A stretch of 7,690 bases of DNA from Deltaproteobacteria bacterium (lineage in GTDB: Bacteria; Desulfobacterota; GWC2-55-46; S146-70). Position 1 is the first letter of the stretch. Each line of letters starts with the position of its first letter. The stretch spans positions 1-7,690 of the forward strand of contig WGFD01000299.1 in the NCBI GenBank assembly GCA_015492395.1, read 5' to 3'. A model generated the notes under the pieces. It had not been told where the DNA came from and did not search any database. It saw only the letters and a program-made list of their open reading frames with translations. This document shows, piece after piece, positions 1 to 6,523 of this stretch. The position numbers and the translations under genes are program-made.

Positions 1-248
1 GTTCCGCAGTGGGCGGTATACCGCTTCAGATAATAGATGGAGTAAACGGCTTCCTTGTCCACTCGATCGAGGGCACCGCCTATAGGATAAGACAGACCCT
101 ACACAATCCTAAAATGGCGGACAGGCTGGGTGCGGCCGGCAGGGAACATATAAAGAAAAATTTCCTCATCACAAGGCATATAAGGGACTACCTGGCCATG
201 TGGGTCTCAATGGAGAATACTACGAGTAAGAACATAATCTACCTCTGA
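1..248 (+). CDS. treT: C-terminal end of a GT4 glycosyltransferase, probably trehalose glycosyltransferring synthase (TreT)
   Basis: Only the last 82 codons are present; the reading frame enters at base 3 and the gene starts upstream of the window. The visible residues begin SAVGGIPLQI, the segment that follows the nucleotide-sugar-binding EX7E motif in GT4 (GT-B fold) enzymes, then DGVNGFLV, then a helical tail with REHIKKNFLITRHIRDYL. The SAVGGI...QI.DG..GFLV stretch and the NF.IT+H...YL tail resemble what I recall of archaeal and bacterial TreT, which makes trehalose from a nucleotide-glucose and glucose. This is recognition by memory, not alignment. Catalytic residues lie outside the window, so another GT4 sugar transferase is possible. 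The last residues, from about WVSMENTT, look poorly conserved. The downstream otsA-otsB pair supports a role in trehalose metabolism. Confidence 0.62.
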   Translation, partial: SAVGGIPLQIIDGVNGFLVHSIEGTAYRIRQTLHNPKMADRLGAAGREHIKKNFLITRHIRDYLAMWVSMENTTSKNIIYL

Positions 249-371
249 CGCGAAATCCATCCAACAAAGCTGTACAAGATCAATGACTTCTCTCCCCTGG
301 ATATAACGTTTCTTGAAATCTCACTTTAATTATGTTAACGTCGGGCATCAGTCCTGCGAATTAGGTTTTAC

Positions 372-417
372 TCTTAGTTCTTGCTAAGATACATTTCTCC
401 TGGGTCTTAGGCTTTTT
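372..417 (+). terminator. Possible weak terminator / attenuator-like element upstream of otsA
   Basis: CTAAGA (384-389) can pair with TCTTAG at 405-410, giving a 6-bp stem with a 15-nt loop followed by GCTTTTT (411-417). The same CTAAGA can instead pair with a second TCTTAG at 372-377 (loop TTCTTG), which would prevent the downstream stem. The stems are short and AT-rich, so it is a weak terminator at best. It could end treT transcription or modulate read-through into otsA. The rest of the 249-501 spacer shows no gene. TTGAAA at 313-318 is a possible -35 box, but it has only a poor -10 box (TAACGT, 336-341). Confidence 0.3.
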
Positions 418-501
418 ATATAGAAGTTGTTCATACTTGCGGTCTTGGTCGCCTCCAGGCCGTATGAGCCTCGTCTTTGATATCCATTAAGTAGGGGAAA
501 C

Positions 502-1914
502 ATGCCTTTCAAGAGAAGACTCATCCTGGTTTCTAACCGTGAACCCTATAGCTTCAAAAAGGGCAAGGTCGAACTGTCGGCCGGCGGATTGGTAACGGCC
601 CTGGACCCTGTCATGCAGAGGACAAGAGGCATATGGGTGGCATGGGGAAGCGGTGAAAAGGAAAGAGACAGGGCAGGCAAGGCCGAGAAGGTACGCGTCC
701 CGCCACAGAAACCGGCCTATACAGTGAAGCGGGTATGGCTCTCCCATAAACAGCTGGAGAACTATTATCACGGCTATTCCAACAGGTTTCTATGGCCGCT
801 CTGCCATATTGTGCTCGACCGCGTATACCTTAAAAGGGCCTACTGGAACGATTATAAAAAGGTAAACCGCATCTTTGCAGACGCCATCGTGGAGGAAGTA
901 AGAAGCAAAAAAGCCGTTGTATGGCTTCAGGACTACCATCTCGCAGTATGTGCACGCTATATTAAAGAAAAGAAACCCTGGCTCGCCACCACCATATTCT
1001 GGCATATACCATGGCCCCCGTACGATGTCTTCCGTGTGTGCCCGCAGAGAAGAGAGATCCTGGAAGGTATGCTGGCGAATGATCTCATCGGTTTCCAGCT
1101 GGACTCCTTTTCGAGGCACTTTATGGACTGCGCCAGCATCGAGCTTGGCGCGGATATCGGATTAAGGGAGGGGGTCATCTACTATAAAGGGCATGTCACC
1201 AAGGTACGCGACTTTCCTATAAGTGTAAACTTCAACTGGTTCGAAAAGTGCGCACTATCAAAGAGAATAAAGAAGTTCCTTGAAGGCATCAGAAAAACCC
1301 GCAATCTCCCTGCCGACGGCAAGATAGGTCTGGGCGTAGACAGGCTGGACTACACCAAGGGTCTTATGAAAAGACTTGAAATCATGGATCTCTTCTTTTC
1401 CAAGTATCCGCGATTCAGAAAAAAGTTCACATTCATACAGGTGGCCGTCCCTACAAGAAAGGTGGAGCCTTTCCTAAGTTACCGCAACAGGGTGGAAAAG
1501 AGGATTGACTATATAAACAGGAAGCACGGCCGGCAGGAATGGGTTCCCATCATCTATATCGAAACCAAGTTGGACCAGAAGAAGCTTGCCATGCTTTACA
1601 GGATCGCGGATATAGCGCTGATAAGCTCCGTCTATGACGGGATGAACCTCGTAGCAAAAGAGTTCATCGCCTCGCAGGTCGATGAAGACGGGGTACTGCT
1701 GTTGAGCGAATTCGCGGGAGCCGCGGAGGAGATCCCAGGGGCCACACTTATAAATCCTTACGACATAGAGGGCTGCGCGGATATACTGAGGAGCGCCCTG
1801 GAGCGGCCATTGGAGGACAGAAGACATGACATGCATATGGCAAGAAACTTTGTCCGTGGAAACGACATATTCAAGTGGGTCGACAACATTCTCGCGGAGA
1901 TGGAAACCATCTGA
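502..1914 (+). CDS. otsA: Alpha,alpha-trehalose-6-phosphate synthase (GT20)
   Basis: A cytoplasmic retaining GT-B glucosyltransferase joining UDP- or ADP-glucose to glucose-6-phosphate to give trehalose-6-phosphate. It has 470 residues; E. coli OtsA has about 474. The N-terminal loop reads SNREPY (11-16) and AGGLVTAL (27-34). QDYHL is at 143-147, where many family members have [18 protein letters not shown] is at 166-178. [11 protein letters not shown] (278-288) supplies R281 and K286, which match the phosphate-binding Arg/Lys of E. coli OtsA in spacing. DGMNLVAKE (379-387) carries the sugar-nucleotide-binding Asp and Glu. AGGGGA (493-498) precedes the ATG, and an in-frame TGA lies at 478-480. 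The stop overlaps the otsB start. Related GT20 enzymes include glucosylglycerol-phosphate synthase (GgpS); the coupled OtsB favours trehalose, but acceptor specificity cannot be proved from sequence alone. Confidence 0.9.
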   Translation: MPFKRRLILVSNREPYSFKKGKVELSAGGLVTALDPVMQRTRGIWVAWGSGEKERDRAGKAEKVRVPPQKPAYTVKRVWLSHKQLENYYHGYSNRFLWPLCHIVLDRVYLKRAYWNDYKKVNRIFADAIVEEVRSKKAVVWLQDYHLAVCARYIKEKKPWLATTIFWHIPWPPYDVFRVCPQRREILEGMLANDLIGFQLDSFSRHFMDCASIELGADIGLREGVIYYKGHVTKVRDFPISVNFNWFEKCALSKRIKKFLEGIRKTRNLPADGKIGLGVDRLDYTKGLMKRLEIMDLFFSKYPRFRKKFTFIQVAVPTRKVEPFLSYRNRVEKRIDYINRKHGRQEWVPIIYIETKLDQKKLAMLYRIADIALISSVYDGMNLVAKEFIASQVDEDGVLLLSEFAGAAEEIPGATLINPYDIEGCADILRSALERPLEDRRHDMHMARNFVRGNDIFKWVDNILAEMETI

Positions 1915-2690
1915 TGCCGCGATACCTCCTAAACGCATTCGGAGACCTGGAAAAGATGACACGGGGGAAGAAACTTTCTCTCTTCCTCGACTATGACGGA
2001 ACCCTTACACCCATCGTCGCCACACCCGAACAGGCAAGCCTGCCTTACCCCACCAGGGAACTATTGAAGAAGATCAAAGGGATCTTTCCAACGGCTATTA
2101 TCAGTGGGAGGGAGATAAACGACCTGCGTAAGAGAGTTGCCTTAGACGGGATAGTATATGCGGGAAACCATGGCTTTGAGATCTACGCCGAAGATTTTTC
2201 CTTTCACACGAAAGGAGAGGAGGGGTTGAAAGCGGACATTGCGGATATTACCGGCAGGCTAAAAGATAGCCTCGAAGGTATGAAAGGCGCAATTGTGGAA
2301 CATAAGGGGCTGACGACGAGTATCCATTACCGGCTCGTCGACGAGAGAGAGGTTCCGCAGCTACTGACTAGAGTTCGCAGAGAACTTCTTCCATACACGG
2401 CGAAGGGTGGCTTAAGGATAACCGAGGGAAAGAAGGTCATAGAGGTAAGGCCGGCCTTCGATTGGGACAAGGGAAGGGCCGTGTGCTGGATCATGGGACA
2501 GGAGAGGTTCAGGGAGACTATTCCCCTCTATATAGGAGATGACGAGACGGACAGAGACGCATTAAGAGAGCTGAAGGAAACCGGGATCTTTATCGTGGTG
2601 GGACATAGGTGGACCAACGCGCACTACTTCCTCAAACACCAGGGAGAGGTGGAAAAACTGCTCGAGTGGCTGACCTCGGCGGCTCCGTGA
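1914..2690 (+). CDS. otsB: Trehalose-6-phosphate phosphatase (HAD superfamily)
   Basis: Removes the phosphate from trehalose-6-phosphate, completing the OtsAB pathway in the cytoplasm. From the ATG at 1914 the protein has 258 residues, usual for OtsB. HAD motif I is FLDYDGTLTP, with nucleophile D26 and acid/base D28. Motif II is in IISGRE (62-67, S64). AGNHGFEI follows, typical of trehalose phosphatases. K174 lies in KKVIEVRP and is followed by DKG (185-187). Motif IV is YIGDDETD (206-213), with metal-binding D209, D210 and D213. The frame also has an ATG at 1875, but I prefer 1914. It sits in the TGATG overlap with the otsA stop, and the protein then begins just before the first conserved motif. 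A GGAG lies at 1896-1899, somewhat far upstream, so translation probably depends on coupling to otsA. Confidence 0.92.
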   Translation: MPRYLLNAFGDLEKMTRGKKLSLFLDYDGTLTPIVATPEQASLPYPTRELLKKIKGIFPTAIISGREINDLRKRVALDGIVYAGNHGFEIYAEDFSFHTKGEEGLKADIADITGRLKDSLEGMKGAIVEHKGLTTSIHYRLVDEREVPQLLTRVRRELLPYTAKGGLRITEGKKVIEVRPAFDWDKGRAVCWIMGQERFRETIPLYIGDDETDRDALRELKETGIFIVVGHRWTNAHYFLKHQGEVEKLLEWLTSAAP

Positions 2691-2835
2691 AGAGTCCATC
2701 TGCGGCGCTGTCGTCATCGCTCGCCACTGAAGACATGCGCGCCAGGTGGGCTTCCCCGCCCTTTGACATCTCACATCGGCGGAGATCTTCAACCAGACCA
2801 ACGCGTCACAACGGTCCTTCCACAAACCGGCGGTG

Positions 2836-4047
2836 CTAGGCCTCCGACAGGTCGGTCTCAACCGCATCCATCAGGATATCGAAGAAGTTCGGTATTGCCG
2901 ACGTGACCCTGTTCCAGTTCGGTATCATCGGCCTTCCGAGAGGGTCCTCCATGTACGCCTCGCTGGCCATCTCGAGTGCATTTGTGAAGGCCTCTATCGT
3001 GGACCCCTCCAGGTGCAAATCAAAGTTCAGGCCGTTGATCGCCGAATCGTCGCTGTACTTCTTCGTCATCTCCCTGGCCAGCTTCAAGTAGCTCGCGCAG
3101 AGGGTCTTGAAGTTAGCCTCCGAAAAGACAGCCCCCTCCTCCGCCATGTTCCTGAAGATCGTCTTGGCTATGTCTACCGCCATCTTCATGAGACCCGTGC
3201 CCGGATCCTCCGGAGATAATGGCTGGTGCTTATGCTCGTAGTTTTCGCACAGGTCCACCTGGCATATTCTCCGCGTGGCGCAGTTACGGTAGACTTCCGC
3301 AAGCACCCCAACCTCAAGCCCCCAATCACCGGGGATACGGTTTATCCTGGCAAGATCCGCCGACATGGAAAACTCGCCGGCCAAGGGATAGCGGAAATTG
3401 TCGAGGTAGTCCAGGAAATGTTTCGGGCCGAAGACAGACTTCAATGCCCTTATCAGAGGAATGACAAAGATCCTTGTAACCCTGCCGTGCATCCTGTCCG
3501 TTACACGGGCATAGTAACCCTTGCAAAACTCGTAGTCGAGATTGGGATTTACCGTGGGATAACACAGTCTTGCCAACAAGATCCTGCTGTACGTGACGAT
3601 ATCGCAGTCGTGAAGGGCTATAATACTACACCTCCCACTGGCCAGAACGTATCCATATGCCATCCAGGCAGACCTTCCCTTGCCATCTCCACCCGCGCTT
3701 ATCCCGTTTTCTTCCAGTAGGTGGTAGATACTCTGAAGACGCTTACCGTCATTCCATATAACCTTCGTCTCATGAGGGAGGTCCGTAAACATCCGGCGGG
3801 CCTTTTTGAACTGCCGCTCGTCCGCCTGCGCCAGGGTGCAGACGATCTGGCTTACGTACCCCACACGGCTCAGCTCCTCGAATATACCCTTCATAGCGGC
3901 GCTTTCGAGGTCTGAAAAGAGGGCCGGCAGGACAAGGGCTATTGGCCTCCTCCTCGAATACTGCGCCAGTTCACCTTCCAATACCTCGATATCTACCTTG
4001 CCCAGGCAGTGCAGGGTGGCAATCGTATCCGGCTGATAGAAGTCCAT
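2836..4047 (-). CDS. GT81-family glycosyltransferase, glucosyl-3-phosphoglycerate synthase (GpgS)-like
   Basis: A 403-residue GT-A-type glycosyltransferase of the GpgS/MpgS group, which transfers glucose or mannose from a nucleotide sugar to 3-phosphoglycerate as the first step to glucosylglycerate or mannosylglycerate. Visible features: RPIALVLPALFSDLE (34-48) at the start of the fold, WNDG (98-101), GKGR (122-125), and a DXD-type metal site, DCD (147-149), within ALHDCDI. Then come FRYPLAGEFS (218-227), DWGLEVG (241-247) and HKH (272-274), of which one His probably coordinates the metal. The C-terminal ~130 residues look helical. No signal peptide or membrane segment is seen. AAAGGA (minus strand, 4058-4053) lies five bases before the ATG. 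The gene converges on otsB with 145 bp between stops. The partner phosphatase (GpgP) is not visible, so the exact product is inferred. Confidence 0.78.
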   Translation of the reverse strand: MDFYQPDTIATLHCLGKVDIEVLEGELAQYSRRRPIALVLPALFSDLESAAMKGIFEELSRVGYVSQIVCTLAQADERQFKKARRMFTDLPHETKVIWNDGKRLQSIYHLLEENGISAGGDGKGRSAWMAYGYVLASGRCSIIALHDCDIVTYSRILLARLCYPTVNPNLDYEFCKGYYARVTDRMHGRVTRIFVIPLIRALKSVFGPKHFLDYLDNFRYPLAGEFSMSADLARINRIPGDWGLEVGVLAEVYRNCATRRICQVDLCENYEHKHQPLSPEDPGTGLMKMAVDIAKTIFRNMAEEGAVFSEANFKTLCASYLKLAREMTKKYSDDSAINGLNFDLHLEGSTIEAFTNALEMASEAYMEDPLGRPMIPNWNRVTSAIPNFFDILMDAVETDLSEA

Positions 4048-4091
4048 GGCAATCCTTTGCGCCTACCGTTTATATTTCTTGAAGATGCATC

Positions 4092-4130
4092 GCGAGCGCC
4101 TGCTTGCCGTGGCACAGGCAGGCAGCTCGC
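4092..4130 (-). other. Stable hairpin in the predicted 5' leader of the GT81 gene
   Basis: GCGAGCGCCTGC (4092-4103) pairs with GCAGGC (4118-4123) plus GCTCGC (4125-4130). This gives 12 GC-rich base pairs with one bulged base (4124) and a 14-nt loop. No T-run follows on either strand, so it is not an intrinsic terminator. With the predicted minus-strand start near 4137 it would form almost at the 5' end of the GT81 mRNA, about 45 nt before the start codon. It may protect the mRNA or bind a regulator; the role is unknown. Confidence 0.6.
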
Positions 4131-4143
4131 TGCAAGGAGCTTC

Positions 4144-4172
4144 AATATAACACATTGTTACAGTTTTGTCAC
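4144..4172 (-). promoter_or_regulatory. Sigma70-type promoter of the GT81 gene
   Basis: Read on the minus strand: -35 GTGACA (4172-4167, 5/6 to consensus), a 17-nt spacer, and -10 TATATT (4149-4144, 5/6). Transcription would start near 4137, leaving a leader of about 90 nt that contains the hairpin at 4092-4130. It points only towards the GT81 gene, which has a good ribosome binding site. Confidence 0.65.
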
Positions 4173-4283
4173 TCCATTCGGTGTGCCGGTCAGAGTTTGC
4201 AAGAGAATACCCGGACAGGGCCTGCTCAGGGGAACCAACACCGTCTAATCCGCTGGAAAAAGGGGCGAAATTCGTAGATTACC

Positions 4284-4312
4284 TTGACATACACCCCGGG
4301 GGTGGATAGATT
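4284..4312 (+). promoter_or_regulatory. Distal sigma70-type promoter upstream of dnaK (P1)
   Basis: -35 TTGACA (4284-4289, perfect), a 17-nt spacer, and -10 TAGATT (4307-4312, 4/6). Use of this promoter would give a dnaK leader of about 158 nt. The spacer contains the palindrome described separately. It does not match the RpoH pattern (CTTGAA with a CCCCAT-type -10). Confidence 0.55.
4292..4304. promoter_or_regulatory. Perfect palindrome within the P1 spacer, candidate operator
   Basis: CACCCC-G-GGGGTG is a perfect inverted repeat with 6-base arms around a central G, lying exactly between the -35 and -10 boxes of P1. A protein bound there would block RNA polymerase, so a repressor site is plausible. 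It is not the CIRCE sequence bound by HrcA, and I do not recognise the regulator. The pattern is visible; the function is inference. Confidence 0.45.
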
Positions 4313-4423
4313 TAAACTGTAAGTTAAATGTCGCTCACGTAGCGCCAGGCAAGGGTGTCTTCGCCGCCTGCAACACTTAAAAAACAACGATTCGCCATCT
4401 CAACGGATGAAGAGAGCGATCTT

Positions 4424-4452
4424 TTGACAATCGTCCAAAAATATTTTATCAT
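4424..4452 (+). promoter_or_regulatory. Proximal sigma70-type promoter of dnaK (P2)
   Basis: -35 TTGACA (4424-4429, perfect), a 17-nt spacer, and -10 TATCAT (4447-4452, 5/6). It is the best promoter match in the window. The start would fall near 4459, leaving a leader of under 20 nt that is just long enough for the AGGAGG ribosome binding site. It suggests a strong housekeeping level of dnaK. Confidence 0.72.
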
Positions 4453-4476
4453 TCAAAACACACACAGGAGGAAAAA

Positions 4477-6390
4477 ATGGCTAAGATAGTAGGAATCGAC
4501 CTGGGTACAACAAACTCCGTTGTAGCGGTCATGGAGGGAGGGGAACCCAAGGTAATAGTCAACGAAGAGGGCAGCAGGATCACGCCATCCGTCGTAGCAT
4601 TCACAAAGGACGGTGAGGTGCTGGTCGGACAGGTAGCAAAGAGGCAAGCCGTTACAAACCCTGACAATACCATATTCTCCATCAAGAGGTTTATGGGCAG
4701 GACCTATGATGAGGTTACGGAAGAGATGAAGATGGTCCCTTATAAGGTGATCAGGGATGAGCAAGGGAGGGTGCTCATCGACTCTTCAAATATGAAGAAA
4801 CACTACACCCCGCCTGAGATATCGGCCTTTATACTTCAGAAGCTCAAGAGGGCGGCCGAGGCATATCTGGGTGAGCAGGTAACCGATGCCGTGATAACCG
4901 TTCCGGCCTACTTCAACGACAGCCAGAGGCAGGCTACCAAGGATGCAGGCACTATCGCAGGCCTTAATGTAAAGCGTATAATAAACGAGCCCACTGCATC
5001 ATCCCTGGCTTACGGGCTGGACAAGAAGAAGGAAGAGCTTATAGCCGTCTATGACTTCGGAGGCGGCACATTTGATATATCAATACTCGAAGTTGGAGAG
5101 GGCGTCTTTGAAGTCAAGTCCACCAACGGCGATACCCACCTCGGCGGGGACAACTTCGACCAGCGCATCATCGACTGGATTATAGATGAATTCAAGAAAG
5201 AACAGGGTATAGACCTTTCAAAGGACAGAATGGCCCTGCAGAGGCTCAAGGAGGCCGCGGAAAAGGCGAAGATTGAGCTCTCATCCGTTATGGAGACGGA
5301 GATAAACCTGCCGTTCATAACCGCAGACGCCTCCGGTCCAAAGCACCTGGTTATGAGGTTATCGAGGTCGAAGTTTGAGCAGATCGCTGCGGATCTGGTA
5401 GAGAGGAGCCGCAAACCATGTGAGCAGGCATTGGCCGACGCGGGGATAAAGACCTCTGATATCGACGAGGTCATCCTTGTAGGGGGTATGACCAGGATGC
5501 CTGGGATACAGCAGGTCGTGAAGGACTTCTTCGGTAAAGAGCCACACAAAGGTGTAAACCCGGATGAGGTCGTCGCTGTAGGAGCCGCTATCCAGGCCGG
5601 TGTGCTGGCAGGTGAGGTCAGTGACGTGGTTCTGCTCGACGTCACCCCCCTCTCTCTGGGGGTTGAAACCCTCGGAGGTGTGATGACGCCTCTCATCCAG
5701 AGAAACACCACAATTCCTACAAAGAAGCAGGAGATATTCACCACCGCAGCGGACAACCAGACACAGGTTGAGATCCACGTCTTGCAGGGTGAAAGGCCCA
5801 TGGCGCCAGACAACAGAACCCTTGGGAGGTTCCATCTGGTAGGGATCCCTCCGGCACCGAGGGGGGCCCCTCAGATAGAGGTCACCTTCGACATCGATGC
5901 CAACGGTATCCTGAACGTTTCGGCCAAGGACAAGGCCACAGGGAAAGAACAGAAGATAACTATCACCGCATCAAGCGGTCTCAGCAAAGACGAAGTGGAA
6001 CGGATGGTTAAAGAAGCGGAGGGACATGCCGAAGAAGATAAAAAGAAGAAAGAGTCCATAGAACTTAGAAATCAGTTGGACTCACTTGTGTATTCCACAG
6101 AAAAGCTCCTGAACGAAAACCGATCCAAATTGCCTGAGGGCGACGCCAAGGCCGTTGAGGACGCGGTGGCGGAAGGGAAGAAGGCGCTTGAGACGCATGA
6201 TCCGGAACAACTCAAGCGCGCTATAGATAATATCAATACCTCCTCTCACAAGATAGCCGAGATACTGTACAAACAGACCCCGGCAGACACACCTGAGACG
6301 GGGGCTGAAGGACAGCAGGCGCCCGGTGGCGGACAGGAAGAGGTTGTAGAGGCTGAAGTAGTCGATGAGAATAGGCAGTCCAACAATTAG
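4477..6390 (+). CDS. dnaK: Molecular chaperone DnaK (Hsp70)
   Basis: A cytoplasmic ATP-dependent chaperone that binds exposed hydrophobic segments of unfolded proteins, working with a J-protein and the nucleotide exchange factor GrpE. It has 637 residues (E. coli 638) and is complete. Nucleotide-binding domain: GIDLGTTNS (6-14), K70 in IKRFMGR, the switch proline P143 in [21 protein letters not shown] (193-202) with T198 at the usual autophosphorylation position, and VGGMTRMP (335-342). The interdomain linker is DVVLLD (383-388), followed by the VTPLSLG start of the beta substrate-binding domain (to about 505). A charged helical lid runs to about 600. The disordered tail is rich in G, Q and E and carries an EVVDE motif, extended by NRQSNN. 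AGGAGG (4466-4471) lies five bases before the ATG. It heads the chaperone cluster; two promoters precede it. Confidence 0.98.
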   Translation: MAKIVGIDLGTTNSVVAVMEGGEPKVIVNEEGSRITPSVVAFTKDGEVLVGQVAKRQAVTNPDNTIFSIKRFMGRTYDEVTEEMKMVPYKVIRDEQGRVLIDSSNMKKHYTPPEISAFILQKLKRAAEAYLGEQVTDAVITVPAYFNDSQRQATKDAGTIAGLNVKRIINEPTASSLAYGLDKKKEELIAVYDFGGGTFDISILEVGEGVFEVKSTNGDTHLGGDNFDQRIIDWIIDEFKKEQGIDLSKDRMALQRLKEAAEKAKIELSSVMETEINLPFITADASGPKHLVMRLSRSKFEQIAADLVERSRKPCEQALADAGIKTSDIDEVILVGGMTRMPGIQQVVKDFFGKEPHKGVNPDEVVAVGAAIQAGVLAGEVSDVVLLDVTPLSLGVETLGGVMTPLIQRNTTIPTKKQEIFTTAADNQTQVEIHVLQGERPMAPDNRTLGRFHLVGIPPAPRGAPQIEVTFDIDANGILNVSAKDKATGKEQKITITASSGLSKDEVERMVKEAEGHAEEDKKKKESIELRNQLDSLVYSTEKLLNENRSKLPEGDAKAVEDAVAEGKKALETHDPEQLKRAIDNINTSSHKIAEILYKQTPADTPETGAEGQQAPGGGQEEVVEAEVVDENRQSNN

Positions 6391-6458
6391 TAATACTATT
6401 ATTATCGCCTCGCGCCGGAACTGGCAAATCAGCCATACATTGCGGAGTGGAAGACACA

Positions 6459-6497
6459 CTTTCACCGTATCGTGCAAATAAGCCGGACAGGTGAAAG
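6459..6497. repeat. 8-bp inverted repeat upstream of the J-protein gene
   Basis: CTTTCACC (6459-6466) and GGTGAAAG (6490-6497) are perfect inverted copies separated by 23 nt. The right arm ends 26 nt before the J-protein start. As RNA this could form a loose hairpin just upstream of a weak ribosome binding site; as DNA it could be an operator with half-sites 31 bp apart. No T-run follows, so it is not a terminator. The 6391-6523 spacer otherwise holds only a small AT palindrome (6391-6401) directly after the dnaK stop. Confidence 0.4.
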
Positions 6498-6523
6498 GCA
6501 GCTTCCCATAACCTTGGAACGGG

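Larger units (their letters stand above)
4048..4476. other. Divergent intergenic control region between the GT81 gene and dnaK
   Basis: No convincing gene, tRNA or CIRCE element was found here. From left to right it holds the GT81 leader with its hairpin (4092-4130), the minus-strand promoter (4144-4172), a stretch with nested complementary arms (4179-4243), the distal dnaK promoter with an internal palindrome (4284-4312), two small hairpins in the long dnaK leader (4332-4344 and 4346-4370), the proximal dnaK promoter (4424-4452) and the dnaK ribosome binding site AGGAGG (4466-4471). A 79-codon open frame at 4009-4248 overlaps the GT81 start and has no recognisable features, so I do not call it. 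Confidence 0.7.

Noticed and set aside
1875..1913. Earlier in-frame ATG for otsB, adding 13 residues
   Set aside because: It lies inside otsA; the 1914 ATG forms the TGATG overlap and sits just before the conserved HAD domain.
2691..2835. Bidirectional terminator between convergent otsB and the GT81 gene
   Set aside because: The best candidate is GGGC-TTCCCC-GCCC (2748-2761) followed only by TTT; four pairs and a short T-run are too weak to annotate.
4009..4248. 79-codon plus-strand open frame across the GT81 start and its promoter
   Set aside because: No recognisable domain, and it overlaps the GT81 coding start, hairpin and promoter.
4048..4476. CIRCE (HrcA) element or RpoH promoter before dnaK
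   Set aside because: No TTAGCACTC/GAGTGCTAA pair and no CTTGAA with a CCCCAT-type -10 at proper spacing was found.
5049..5813. 254-codon minus-strand open frame inside dnaK
   Set aside because: It is the antisense shadow of a highly conserved gene; its composition is rich in S, T and P without domain features.
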